From Akkermansia sp. (GTDB taxonomy: Bacteria > Verrucomicrobiota > Verrucomicrobiia > Verrucomicrobiales > Akkermansiaceae): a stretch of 35,970 bases of DNA. The notes under the pieces were generated by a model. The model did not search any database. It was given only the letters and a program-made list of their open reading frames with translations, and was not told the origin of the DNA. The stretch is from NCBI GenBank assembly GCA_017472085.1, contig JAFUQZ010000044.1, forward strand, positions 1-35,970, given 5' to 3'. This document shows positions 16,320 to 24,715 of this stretch, one piece after another. The first letter of the stretch is position 1; each line of letters opens with the position of its first letter. Position numbers and translations under genes: made by a program.

Positions 16320-17621
16320 ATGGCGGGCAGAAAGAACAAGGGCATGCTGGTGTGTCTGACCGCGGCGGGACTGCTGAGTTCCTGTGCGCTGTATCAGCCG
16401 CAGCCCATAGACCTGAACCGCGAAACGGCTGAGTGGGCGCGGATGTCTGCCGAATTGTGCGGCGGCAAACGCAGCCTGAGCATCCCGGAGATTCGTCGCA
16501 TCGGCCTGTTGCTCAATCCGGAGCTGAATCAGGCTCGTCTGACGCTCGCCCGCAGCACATCGGTGGCAGAGTTTGCCGGGCTGTGGGATGACCCCTCGCT
16601 CTCCGCTGAGGTGGAGCGGGTGTTGCAGGAGCATATCACCAATGGGGTCATTTCACCCTCGCTTTCCATCCCTGTCACCGGCATACCGGCCATTTCCAAA
16701 CGCATTGCCGAGCAGTACAAGGAGGCCGATTACTGGAACATGCGCGAAAAGGAACGCGCCTACCTGGCAGAGCTGGATATCCTCTGCACCAAAGTGCAGG
16801 TGACTCATGTGAAGCTGGATGCTCTGCGGGCGCGGCTGCGTCAGGCTGAGCAGGAAAAGAGCAAAGTGACGGAGCTGTATCGCCTGGGCGAAATCAGCTT
16901 TGCGGACTACCAGGTCATTACCCGGCGGGTGAGTGATTTGCTGCGCGAGGTACAGGAAATGGAGAGCGAGTATCTCAACCGTCATCTGGAACTGGTGAAA
17001 CAGATGGGTCTGCATCCCTCTGTGCGGGAAATCGAGGTGTCGGAGCATCTGGTTCGCGGCGTGCCCGCCATGGTGTCGGCACCTGCGGCTGAACAGCTGC
17101 TGGAGAGCCCCTCCATCAGAGCGCAACTGGCCTCCTACGGTGCCGGAGAAGAGGAGCTGCGGCGCGAAATCCGCAAACAGTATCCCCAGCTCGAATTGGG
17201 ATTCACCTATGCCCATGACGATGGAAATGACAAGGTGGCCCCCGGCATCAGCTTCAACCTTCCGCTCTGGAATCGCAACCGCGAGGCCATCGCGCGGGCC
17301 ACGGGTGACAGAGATATCAAGAAACAGGAGACGCTGGCCGTGTGGCGCGAACTGCTCACACAGTCTGCCTCTCTGAAAGACCGCGGTGAACTGGCAGAAA
17401 AGCATTGCCGGGAGGAACTCAACCGCATTCGTTCTCTGGCAGAAGCCGTGGAACACCAGCAGAAACTCTACGATATGGGTGAAATCCAGCTGCCGGAGCT
17501 GGCAGATGCCCGTCAGGAGCATTTTACGCGCCGGATGTCCTATCTGGATAGCCTGAGCGAGCTGTTGGAAATCCGTACGCAACTTCAATATCTGAACCCT
17601 CAATTTACTGAAAAACAATGA
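16320..17621 (+). CDS. TolC-family outer-membrane efflux lipoprotein (CusC/CzcC-like)
   Basis: The outer-membrane channel of a tripartite metal pump, about 433 residues. The N-terminus has a lipobox LLSSC with Cys at position 22 if translation begins at 16320, where AGAAAGG (16308-16314) acts as ribosome site. Earlier in-frame starts at 16293, 16281 and 16191 are possible but give overlong signal peptides. The body shows two long helical regions typical of outer-membrane efflux proteins, with coiled-coil stretches such as LRQAEQEKSKVTELYRLGEI and RSLAEAVEHQQKLYDMGEIQ, the latter including the usual Y-x-x-G-x-I pattern. Between them, GISFNLPLWNRNREAIARA matches the conserved turn motif (lPlfnrnrg). 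The stop overlaps the next start by 4 bp (ATGA). Confidence 0.87.
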   Translation: MAGRKNKGMLVCLTAAGLLSSCALYQPQPIDLNRETAEWARMSAELCGGKRSLSIPEIRRIGLLLNPELNQARLTLARSTSVAEFAGLWDDPSLSAEVERVLQEHITNGVISPSLSIPVTGIPAISKRIAEQYKEADYWNMREKERAYLAELDILCTKVQVTHVKLDALRARLRQAEQEKSKVTELYRLGEISFADYQVITRRVSDLLREVQEMESEYLNRHLELVKQMGLHPSVREIEVSEHLVRGVPAMVSAPAAEQLLESPSIRAQLASYGAGEEELRREIRKQYPQLELGFTYAHDDGNDKVAPGISFNLPLWNRNREAIARATGDRDIKKQETLAVWRELLTQSASLKDRGELAEKHCREELNRIRSLAEAVEHQQKLYDMGEIQLPELADARQEHFTRRMSYLDSLSELLEIRTQLQYLNPQFTEKQ

Positions 17622-19099
17622 AATCTTATTTTTTGACCCTGGCCCTGACATCTCTGGGGCTTGCACCTGTCCTCCAGGCCCAGGAGGAACACGACCACTC
17701 CTCCCACAGCGGCGAGAACTGCTGCGGCTATGACCATGTGGATTCCGCCGGTCGCCACCATGCCGGCATGCCGTCGGATGGAAAGAAACTGCATGAAATG
17801 GCGCTTCAGGGCGCCGCAGGAGTGTCGGAGCAGACGCATGACCACGCCAACTGCAGCGGTCATGACCATGCCCACGGCGAAGAAGCGCAAGCGGAAACGC
17901 ATGACCACGCCAACTGCAGCGGTCATGACCATGCCCACGGCGAAGAAGCGCAAGCGGAAACGCATGACCACGCCAACGGCGATGCGAGCCATGCCGACGG
18001 CCCCGTTCTGGTGACGGTGGATGCGCGATCCCGTCAGATGCTGAGGATGCTCATCGAGACCGTTCCTCAGGTCGATCTGGCGCTGACACACAGCCTGTAC
18101 GGCTACCTCACGGTCACGGAACACGCCATGGAGACATACTCGCTGCCCTGTGCCGGGCGTATTTCGCTGGCGGTCAAATCTGCCCAGAGCGTGAAGAAAG
18201 GCGATGTGCTGTATACGGTTATTTCGCCTGAAGTGGGAGCCCAGGAAGCGGAGCTCAAGACCGCGCAGGCAGCGCTGGCCCGATGCAACGAGGAATTGGC
18301 CACCGTTAAGACGCGCCTGGAGAAATTGCAGGCCATTGGCACGGCCAACAGCGATTTGGAATCTGAATACAAGTTCAAGAGTGCAGAGCAGGCTCAGCTG
18401 GTGCAGGGAGTGGCCGTTGCGGAATCCCGGCTTCGCATGCTCATCATGGATGCAGAGTTGCAGCAGCAGAACGGAATGTCCGTGCTGGTGGTTCGAGCCA
18501 AGAATGACGGCACCGTTCGCAACGTGGGTATCACCCAGGGCAGCTGGGGCGAGCAGGGGGCAGCCGTGGTGACGATGAGCAACACGGCGGCCATGGAAAT
18601 TGTGGCAACACTGTATGCCGGGGACCAGCCGCAGATTGAGCGCGTCCGCGCCACCATGCCTGTCGGGCGGGAACAGCTGGCGGTGGAAGGCTCCTGGCGT
18701 CTGGATGAGCAGGTGGACACGGATAAGCAGACCCGCAAGCTCTATTTCACGCCTGCTGAGCTGCCCGACGGAGCCCGTGCCGGCCAGCTTTGCCGCCTGG
18801 ATATCTATGCCGGAACCGGCAAAGGCGGGCAGGTGAGTATTCCCGATTCGGCCGTGGTGCGGGTCGGGGTTGATGATGTGGTGTTCATTGAGGTGAAAGA
18901 AGGAACTTTTGCCATGGTGAAGGTGCATGCCGGAGCCAGCCGCCGCGGGATGACTCCCGTGGAGGGCCTGGTCCCCGGACAGCGTATTGTGGTGAAAGGC
19001 GGTGCGGAGCTGCGTTACCTCCTGCCGACCGACGGGCAGAAGAAGAAGTCTGCCGGGCATTTCCACGCCGATGGTAAATTCCACGAGGGAGAACACTGA
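17618..19099 (+). CDS. RND efflux membrane fusion protein, His-rich (CusB/CzcB-like)
   Basis: The periplasmic adaptor that joins pump and channel, 493 residues. A signal peptide (first ~21 residues, ending VLQA) is followed by about 105 residues extremely rich in His and Asp, including a 21-residue unit starting THDHAN that is repeated exactly (bases 17834-17959) with a partial third copy. The adaptor fold follows: LPCAGRISLAVKSAQSVKKGDVLYTV is the lipoyl half-motif, then a helical hairpin (GAQEAELKTAQAAL...), the second lipoyl half DGTVRNVGITQGSWGEQGAA, and a beta-barrel part with VSIPDSAVVRVGVDDVVFIE. The His-rich segment should bind zinc, copper, nickel or cobalt. It overlaps the channel gene by 4 bp and lies 2 bp before the pump gene. 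Confidence 0.9.
   Translation: MKSYFLTLALTSLGLAPVLQAQEEHDHSSHSGENCCGYDHVDSAGRHHAGMPSDGKKLHEMALQGAAGVSEQTHDHANCSGHDHAHGEEAQAETHDHANCSGHDHAHGEEAQAETHDHANGDASHADGPVLVTVDARSRQMLRMLIETVPQVDLALTHSLYGYLTVTEHAMETYSLPCAGRISLAVKSAQSVKKGDVLYTVISPEVGAQEAELKTAQAALARCNEELATVKTRLEKLQAIGTANSDLESEYKFKSAEQAQLVQGVAVAESRLRMLIMDAELQQQNGMSVLVVRAKNDGTVRNVGITQGSWGEQGAAVVTMSNTAAMEIVATLYAGDQPQIERVRATMPVGREQLAVEGSWRLDEQVDTDKQTRKLYFTPAELPDGARAGQLCRLDIYAGTGKGGQVSIPDSAVVRVGVDDVVFIEVKEGTFAMVKVHAGASRRGMTPVEGLVPGQRIVVKGGAELRYLLPTDGQKKKSAGHFHADGKFHEGEH
17834..17977 (+). repeat. 63-bp tandem repeat in the metal-binding region of the fusion protein
   Basis: Two identical 63-bp units, 17834-17896 and 17897-17959, are followed by 18 bp of a third (17960-17977). 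Each unit encodes 21 residues with five His. The units are in frame, so gain or loss would change the number of metal sites without breaking the protein. Confidence 0.93.
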
Positions 19100-19101
19100 T
19101 T

Positions 19102-22100
19102 ATGCTGAGCAAACTCATTGAATTCTGCCTGCGCAATCGCATCACCGTCATCTGCATCACCCTGGTGCTGCTGGCGCTGAGTGTGTGGCAGATAACTAAA
19201 CTGCCCGTGGATGTGTTCCCGGAGCTGGAGGTGCCGCGTGTCACCATTCAGGCGGAGGCCGGCGGCCTCACGGCAGAGGAAGTGGAGCAGTATGTCTCCA
19301 TCCCCATCGAATCGGCGCTTTCCGGCACCCCCGGTATCCGCAATGTCAGCAGTTCCTCCGGCATCGGCCTCTCCTTTGTCTGGGTGGACTTTGACTGGGA
19401 TATGGACATTTACCTGGCCCGTCAGATTGTGTCCGAACGCCTGGCTACCGTGCGCGAATCGCTGCCGGAGGATGTGGAGATGGAAATGGCTCCCATCGTT
19501 TCCGTGACGGGCGAAATCATGCTGCTGGCGCTCACGGGTGATGAGACGGCTGACCCGCTGGAGGTTCGCCGCGTGGCTGAATTCGAGCTGCGAAACCGTC
19601 TGCTGTCCATTCCCGGTGTGGGGCAGGTGACGGTGCTGGGCGGGCGTCTGCCGGAGTACCAGGTGCTGTACGACCCGGAGAAGATGCGCCAGGCGGGAGT
19701 GACCCTGCCGCAGCTGCGCGAGACGGTGGAACGCGCCCAGAGTACGCTCTCTGCCGGATATCTGGAGGATGTGGCAGGGCTGGAGCTGCCGGTGCAGCAG
19801 GCTTCCCGTATCATCACCCCGGAGCAGTTGATGCGTACCCCGGTGCCGGAGCATCCCAGCGGCGTCCTGCGCCTGGAGGATGTGGCAGAGGTGAAGATAG
19901 ACGGCGCGCCGCGCCGTGGCAATGCCGGGTATCGCGGTCAGCAGGCCGTGGTGCTCTCCGTGCAGAAAGTGCCGGGCGCCAACACCATGGAACTCACCCG
20001 GGCGGTGGATGAAGCGGTGCGTGAGTTCTCGGAGAGCCATCTGCCCTCCAACATGAAACTGCATGCGGATGCCTATCGCCAGTCGGATTTCATCACGCTG
20101 TCGCTGGAAAACGGCAAGGAGACGCTGTTGATTGCCGCCATTGTGGTGATGCTGGTGATTGTGCTGACTCTGCTGAATGTGCGGACGGCGCTCATCACGC
20201 TCATTACCATGCCGGTATCTGTTCTGCTGGGCATGGCGCTGTTCCCACTGTTCGGGCTGGCCATCAACATCATGACACTGGGCGGTCTGGCCGTGGCCGT
20301 GGGTGATGTGGTGGACAATGCCATCATCTTTGTGGAGGTGGCCTGGCGCAACCTGAGCCGCAATGCGGCCTTGCCGGAGGGTGAGCGCCGCAGCCGTTTT
20401 GCGGTGCTGATGGATGCGAAGGGAGAAATCGTCAGCTCCATCACGTATTCTTCCGTCATTATTCTGCTGGTGTTCTCGCCGGTTCTGTTCCTCAGCGGTC
20501 TGGAGGGTCAGTTCTACCGTCCGCTGGGAATCTCCTACATGCTGGCGCTCTCTGCATCGCTGCTGGTGGCGCTCACGCTGGTGCCGGTGCTCTGTTATAT
20601 CTGGTTCAAGGCCGGAAAGAACAAAAACAATGACGGCGATTCCGTTTCCACCCGCCTGATTAAGCGGCTCTATGCCCCGGTGCTGAACTTCTGCATGTGC
20701 CGTGCCGGGTGGGTCTGTGCGGTGCTGATGCTCATCACGGGGGCCTCCCTCTGGCTGGGCAGCACCTTCGGCACGAGTTTCCTGCCGCCGTTCAATGAGG
20801 ACTGTTACACGGTTTTCATCAACACGGTGCCCGGTACCTCTCTGGAGGAAACAGAGCGTATCTCTCGCAGCGTCATGGCCGAACTCGGTAAGATTGACGG
20901 CGTGAAATCCGTCACCCAGCGCACGGGGCGTGCGGAGAATGACGAGCACGCCGAGCCGGTGAGTGCTTCCGAGCTGCTGGTGCGCGTGGATTTGGATTAC
21001 AATCAGCGCCAACTGCGCGATGAAATCGACAAGGTGATTCACGGCATACCCGGCACCAGCGGAATGATTGGCTTCCCCCTGGCGCACCGTATTTCGGCGG
21101 CTCTCTCCAACTCGAACTCCGAGATTGCCATCAATATCTATGGCTCCGAGCTGCCGCAGATTCGCAAGGCGGCGGCGGAAGCTGCCAAAATCCTGGGTGA
21201 ACTGCCGCAGGTGGCGGATGCCCGCGCCAACCGCGAGGTGCTGGTGGATACGGTGCATGTGGACTACAACCGCGAGGTGCTGGCGGCCTATAACCTGACC
21301 GTGCGCGATGCCGCGGAACAGGTCTCCGCTGCGCTGAACGGTGCCAGAGTGGGGGAGGTGATTCGCAACCTCGACCACTGGAACATCATGCTGCGCCTCG
21401 ATCCGGAACTGCGTATGAGCGAGGACGATATACGCAACCTGCAGCTGGTCGCGCCGGGAGGAAAAACGGTGCGCTTGGCAGAGGCTGCCGATGTGTACCG
21501 CGAGGAAGCGCCGAATCTCATCCTGCGTGATAACCGCCGTCGCAAGGCCATGATTTCCTGCAACCCCTCGCCGGATTCCAACCTGGGTGATTTGGCTGAG
21601 GCCTGCCGCGAAAAGCTGGACCCTGTCATGAATGCCATGGGCTGTTCGGTGGACTATGCCGGCACCATCAAGAGCCGCGAAGAGGCGGGTAATCTGCTGT
21701 ATGTGCTGGGCTCTGCCGTGTGTGTACTCATCGTCCTGCTGCTTTCCAGCTCTCTGGGCAGCGTGCGGCGGGCGCTCATCACACTGGTGAACATTCCGCT
21801 CTGTCTGGTGGGCGGTATTGTGGCGGTGTTCCTGGCCTCTCCCGATACGGTGAAATCCGTACTGGGGGGCGGAACCTATATCCCGCCCATCCTCTCCGTC
21901 AGCTCGCTGGTGGGTTTTGTGACGGTGATAGGCTTTGCCATCCGCTCCGGCCTTATCATGCTGAATCGCTACCGCGTGCTGGAGCAGGAGGGTATGACCC
22001 CGGAGGAGGCCATCCGCTCCGGCTCTCTGGAGCGCGTGATTCCCATCATGATGACTTCGCTCACCACCATCCTCGGTCTGTTGCCGCTGGTGTGGGCCAA

Positions 22101-22242
22101 GGATCAGCCCGGCGGCGAGCTGCTGGCTCCGCTGGCCATTGTGCAGTTCGGCGGTCTGGTGTCTGCCACCATCCTGAACCTGGTGGTCATGCCGGCGGTC
22201 TGCAAGCTCTATGCCCGCTGGGTGCCGGCTGAGGAGAAATAA
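19102..22242 (+). CDS. RND-family heavy-metal/cation efflux pump (CusA/CzcA-like)
   Basis: The inner-membrane proton-driven pump, 1046 residues, full length for RND permeases. Family features are the N-terminal helix and LPVDVFPELEVPRVTIQAEAGG, the periplasmic loop with TAEEVEQYVSIPIESAL, the central block GGLAVAVGDVVDNAIIFVE with charged residues in the fourth helix, and the mirrored second half ending with LVGFVTVIGFAIRSGLIMLNRY and PIMMTSLTTILGLLPLVWA. About 12 membrane segments are expected. Which ion it exports cannot be read from the sequence; the His-rich adaptor and Cys/His peptide upstream point to a soft or borderline metal. It starts 2 bp after the adaptor gene, and the operon ends at the terminator at 22266-22299. 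Confidence 0.92.
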   Translation: MLSKLIEFCLRNRITVICITLVLLALSVWQITKLPVDVFPELEVPRVTIQAEAGGLTAEEVEQYVSIPIESALSGTPGIRNVSSSSGIGLSFVWVDFDWDMDIYLARQIVSERLATVRESLPEDVEMEMAPIVSVTGEIMLLALTGDETADPLEVRRVAEFELRNRLLSIPGVGQVTVLGGRLPEYQVLYDPEKMRQAGVTLPQLRETVERAQSTLSAGYLEDVAGLELPVQQASRIITPEQLMRTPVPEHPSGVLRLEDVAEVKIDGAPRRGNAGYRGQQAVVLSVQKVPGANTMELTRAVDEAVREFSESHLPSNMKLHADAYRQSDFITLSLENGKETLLIAAIVVMLVIVLTLLNVRTALITLITMPVSVLLGMALFPLFGLAINIMTLGGLAVAVGDVVDNAIIFVEVAWRNLSRNAALPEGERRSRFAVLMDAKGEIVSSITYSSVIILLVFSPVLFLSGLEGQFYRPLGISYMLALSASLLVALTLVPVLCYIWFKAGKNKNNDGDSVSTRLIKRLYAPVLNFCMCRAGWVCAVLMLITGASLWLGSTFGTSFLPPFNEDCYTVFINTVPGTSLEETERISRSVMAELGKIDGVKSVTQRTGRAENDEHAEPVSASELLVRVDLDYNQRQLRDEIDKVIHGIPGTSGMIGFPLAHRISAALSNSNSEIAINIYGSELPQIRKAAAEAAKILGELPQVADARANREVLVDTVHVDYNREVLAAYNLTVRDAAEQVSAALNGARVGEVIRNLDHWNIMLRLDPELRMSEDDIRNLQLVAPGGKTVRLAEAADVYREEAPNLILRDNRRRKAMISCNPSPDSNLGDLAEACREKLDPVMNAMGCSVDYAGTIKSREEAGNLLYVLGSAVCVLIVLLLSSSLGSVRRALITLVNIPLCLVGGIVAVFLASPDTVKSVLGGGTYIPPILSVSSLVGFVTVIGFAIRSGLIMLNRYRVLEQEGMTPEEAIRSGSLERVIPIMMTSLTTILGLLPLVWAKDQPGGELLAPLAIVQFGGLVSATILNLVVMPAVCKLYARWVPAEEK

Positions 22243-22262
22243 CTTTTTTCCCTATATCCCTC

Positions 22263-22299
22263 AAAAAAAGGCCGCTGCTCACAGGAGCAGCGGCCTTTT
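22263..22299. terminator. Two-way rho-independent terminator
   Basis: A perfect 15-bp stem (22266-22280 with 22285-22299) with an ACAG loop. It ends in TTTT on the plus strand and, because seven A residues precede it (22263-22269), in a T run on the minus strand. It therefore serves the efflux operon and could also stop transcripts of the convergent PEP-CTERM gene. Confidence 0.9.
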
Positions 22300-22409
22300 G
22301 CAGAAAAACGAATAAGCGCTACAAAGAAAATGCTGTTATTTCTGCCCTTCATCAAATAAAGCGAGCAGCCGGACTTGACATCCGGTTTCGCATCAGCGCT
22401 TGTGCGTTG

Positions 22410-22451
22410 CCGCCATGCCGAAACAGGAATGAACCATTCTCGGCATAGCGG
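22410..22451. repeat. Imperfect inverted repeat between convergent genes
   Basis: Positions 22410-22421 and 22440-22451 pair over 12 bp with one mismatch around an 18-nt loop. It lies in the 254-bp gap between the pump and the PEP-CTERM gene, downstream of both. There is no T run, so it is not a classical terminator. The rest of the gap (22300-22409) shows nothing I can name. Confidence 0.6.
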
Positions 22452-22496
22452 GGGATTAACGGCTTATTTTTTGCATCGGCTTGTCGCGCCATAGCT

Positions 22497-24347
22497 TTAG
22501 CGACGGCGGCGACGGGCTGCCAATCCACAGAGAGCCAGCAGGGAAAGCGTGGCCGAGGTCGGCTCGGGAACCGCGGCGACGCCCAGCGAGACATCGCCAT
22601 TGGCGTTGTACTGCATCACGGCGGTGCCGGTGCTGTTGCCCTCTGCATCCAGCAGTGTGACCTCATAGCCGGAGTAGGAGTCTTCCTTCACTCCGGAGAA
22701 GAGCACCACCTCGGAGATGTCTGCATCTCCCAGAGTCAGTGCAATACCGCTGTTGCCGGCGAACACCACATCGTATTCTCCCAAAGCAATCGTGCAATCC
22801 GCGTCGGCGAAAATCAGTTCGGCATCGCCGTTCAGCATTATATCACCGGCCATGGTAAAGTCACCCTCCACCAGAATATCACCGCCCGTGGCGTTGATTC
22901 CGGCCATTTCGCTACCTGTTTCTGCCACCAGCGTGCCACCGGTCATGTTGACGGTGGCATTGATGGTACCGCTGTTGACCAGCTCGCCATCGGTGATGTT
23001 GATGGTCTCTCCGGCGGAACGCAGCGTCATGACTGCAACACTGTTGATAGAGCCGTTGTTCTCAAACACTCCGCCCGAGATGGTCAGACCGCTCACCGTC
23101 AGCGTCTTGCCTTCAGCCACAGTAATCTTACCCGTTTCGCTCTGGGTGAGACTGTTGACGGACACATCCTCATTGATGTTGAGCTTACTCTCTCCGCCAA
23201 TCTTCACGGTGTCGGCAGCCAGCGCACCATTGACGTTAATGGTACCGGTGCCGGTCTGGTCGATATTGTAGGTGGTGTTATTGCTTTCGAACGTTGTCTG
23301 GGCCAACGCATAATCGATGGGCAATGCCCCGGTCAATGCGGTGTCATGACCGCCGCCGATATTGATGGTACCGTTACCCGTTTGATTCAGAGAGATAGTG
23401 CTATCCTTTGCAAAATTGCTGCCATAGGCAAGGTGAATCAGCCCGTCACCGCTTTGATTGAACACAACTTCATGGCTGTTTTTTGTTTTAGCACTTTCCA
23501 ATCTGCCGATAACCAATGTGGCCTTATCTGCGCTTTGGTTAAAGGTTGTAGTACCGGAGGAATCCATCCATACCGTGTCACGGAGTGACATTACTCCGGC
23601 ATTACCTTCCTGCGTAATGGTAGCACCATCCCACAGCCCCATATCGCCATAGACATTCATGATGCCGCCTGTTTGCATCATGGTGACGGAGCCACTGACC
23701 ATGTCACCGAAAGTAGTCATGCGGTCAGAATTGTCTCCAATGCCCTTTATATCATCTCCGGCATAGCCCAAGGAAAGCTCACCACCACTAATAGTCAGGC
23801 TGTTTTTGATATATGACTGCAAGAGAAGGGCGGCAACACCCGTGCTGAAGGTGCCGTTGTTACATCCTGCTGTGTGGGTCGATACTGAACCTCCGTTTAC
23901 TACCAGATCGTTGGTTATAATTTTTGTTGCTGTAAGACTGCCACCGTTGACGGTAACGCTCTCCGTAGACTCAAGCCCTTTGTAATGAGTGCTACTAAAT
24001 GCGCCACCCAAGACAATCTTACCATTGCCCTGTACTGTGACGTTGCCCTCAACTTTCAGATTACAGGTGTAAAGTGACCCCGTCCCATCAGGCGTCACCC
24101 AGTCCCAATTATCGTCGAAAGCGCCTACATTATCTACATCGCCCGTGGATTCGGATGTGTCGCCGATTACTAAATCACCCGACCATGTATGCGTTGTATC
24201 ATTATTGTTTGTGCCGACATTAAGATAAGAGTTCCCGCTTTCAACAGGGGTAACAATATCGGCTGATGTCAGCACTGCGCCCATGGTCGGCAGGGCGAGG
24301 GCGGACATGACTGCTATACTGAGTAATTTTGGTAAATGTAATTTCAT
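22497..24347 (-). CDS. PEP-CTERM surface protein with passenger-type beta repeats
   Basis: A 616-residue exported protein. It has an N-terminal signal peptide (about residues 1-23) and a C-terminal PEP-CTERM sorting signal: VPEP, a hydrophobic stretch, and the arginine cluster AARRRRR at the very end. Such tails are cut by an exosortase and attach or release proteins at the cell surface. The body is low in Cys and charged residues and rich in Gly, Asn, Thr and Ser, with repeated strands such as LTISGGELSLG, LVVNGGSVSTH and VTVQGNGKIVLGG, the look of a beta-helix as in autotransporter passengers. No enzymatic motif is visible. No clear ribosome site precedes the ATG. Upstream lies a 21-bp inverted repeat pair that may be a switchable promoter. 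Function is probably adhesion or matrix. Confidence 0.85.
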   Translation of the reverse strand: MKLHLPKLLSIAVMSALALPTMGAVLTSADIVTPVESGNSYLNVGTNNNDTTHTWSGDLVIGDTSESTGDVDNVGAFDDNWDWVTPDGTGSLYTCNLKVEGNVTVQGNGKIVLGGAFSSTHYKGLESTESVTVNGGSLTATKIITNDLVVNGGSVSTHTAGCNNGTFSTGVAALLLQSYIKNSLTISGGELSLGYAGDDIKGIGDNSDRMTTFGDMVSGSVTMMQTGGIMNVYGDMGLWDGATITQEGNAGVMSLRDTVWMDSSGTTTFNQSADKATLVIGRLESAKTKNSHEVVFNQSGDGLIHLAYGSNFAKDSTISLNQTGNGTINIGGGHDTALTGALPIDYALAQTTFESNNTTYNIDQTGTGTINVNGALAADTVKIGGESKLNINEDVSVNSLTQSETGKITVAEGKTLTVSGLTISGGVFENNGSINSVAVMTLRSAGETINITDGELVNSGTINATVNMTGGTLVAETGSEMAGINATGGDILVEGDFTMAGDIMLNGDAELIFADADCTIALGEYDVVFAGNSGIALTLGDADISEVVLFSGVKEDSYSGYEVTLLDAEGNSTGTAVMQYNANGDVSLGVAAVPEPTSATLSLLALCGLAARRRRR

Positions 24348-24396
24348 GGTTTTGGAGCTGTTTTAATTTATCGTGTTGGAAACACGTTCCGAACGC

Positions 24397-24425
24397 ATTG
24401 TACAGCATTGGCGATGCTGATGCCT
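24397..24425 (-). promoter_or_regulatory. Candidate promoter of the PEP-CTERM gene at the edge of the inverted repeat
   Basis: On the minus strand TACAAT (24397-24402) lies 17 nt from AGGCAT (24420-24425). The -10 matches well, the -35 poorly. The -35 box spans the inner edge of the left inverted-repeat arm. If the segment 24403-24567 were inverted, that box would read TTGCAT. A weaker alternative, TTCGGA with TAAATT at 17 nt, lies nearer the gene. Confidence 0.45.
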
Positions 24426-24567
24426 TGGTGTGTTGTGCATTCTCAATGGCTGAGGGATTATGAACGATCGGTATATCCGTTACTCGAAATCTAAAAAAGT
24501 GAGCTAAAACTCGCATCATTTTAGACATTTGCATTTATTAAGGCTTGCATCAGCATCGCCAATGCTG
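24403..24567. repeat. 21-bp perfect inverted repeats flanking 123 bp, possible invertible segment
   Basis: The arms 24403-24423 and 24547-24567 are exact reverse complements. Each arm also contains its own short dyad, CAGCAT and ATGCTG around a 5-nt centre, which is how a site-specific recombinase site is often built. The 123 bp between them is AT-rich and holds no gene or strong promoter that I can see. It lies in the 368-bp gap upstream of the PEP-CTERM gene. It could instead be a small MITE-like element; no target duplication is evident. Confidence 0.75.
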
Positions 24568-24662
24568 AATACAAGCTCAAAAACACCTTGCCAATGTCCG
24601 TTGTTGAACCGTCGCTATCCGGTTCTATACTGTCGTGCTCGGGGATGATACCCGCATCATGC

Positions 24663-24694
24663 AAAAAGGCGCATTCGGTGAACGAATGCGCCTT
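24663..24694 (-). terminator. Rho-independent terminator after the GH84 gene
   Basis: A perfect 12-bp stem (24666-24677 with 24683-24694), 5-nt loop and, on the minus strand, a run of five T. It lies 22 bp beyond the stop codon of the GH84 gene, so that gene is not expected to feed transcription into the PEP-CTERM gene. Confidence 0.9.
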
Positions 24695-24715
24695 GGGAAA
24701 TGGTAAGCGGAGCAA

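Noticed and set aside
19015..21378. Long open frame on the minus strand opposite the RND pump
   Set aside because: The translation is rich in His, Gln and Arg with no domain, and mirrors codon bias of the pump gene on the other strand.
22352..22496. Possible extension of a second frame past the PEP-CTERM gene end
   Set aside because: The frame mostly overlaps the PEP-CTERM gene; the part in the gap crosses an inverted repeat and has no start with a ribosome site.
24521..24715. Small minus-strand frame before the PEP-CTERM gene
   Set aside because: It crosses the GH84 terminator hairpin and an inverted-repeat arm and shows no coding character.
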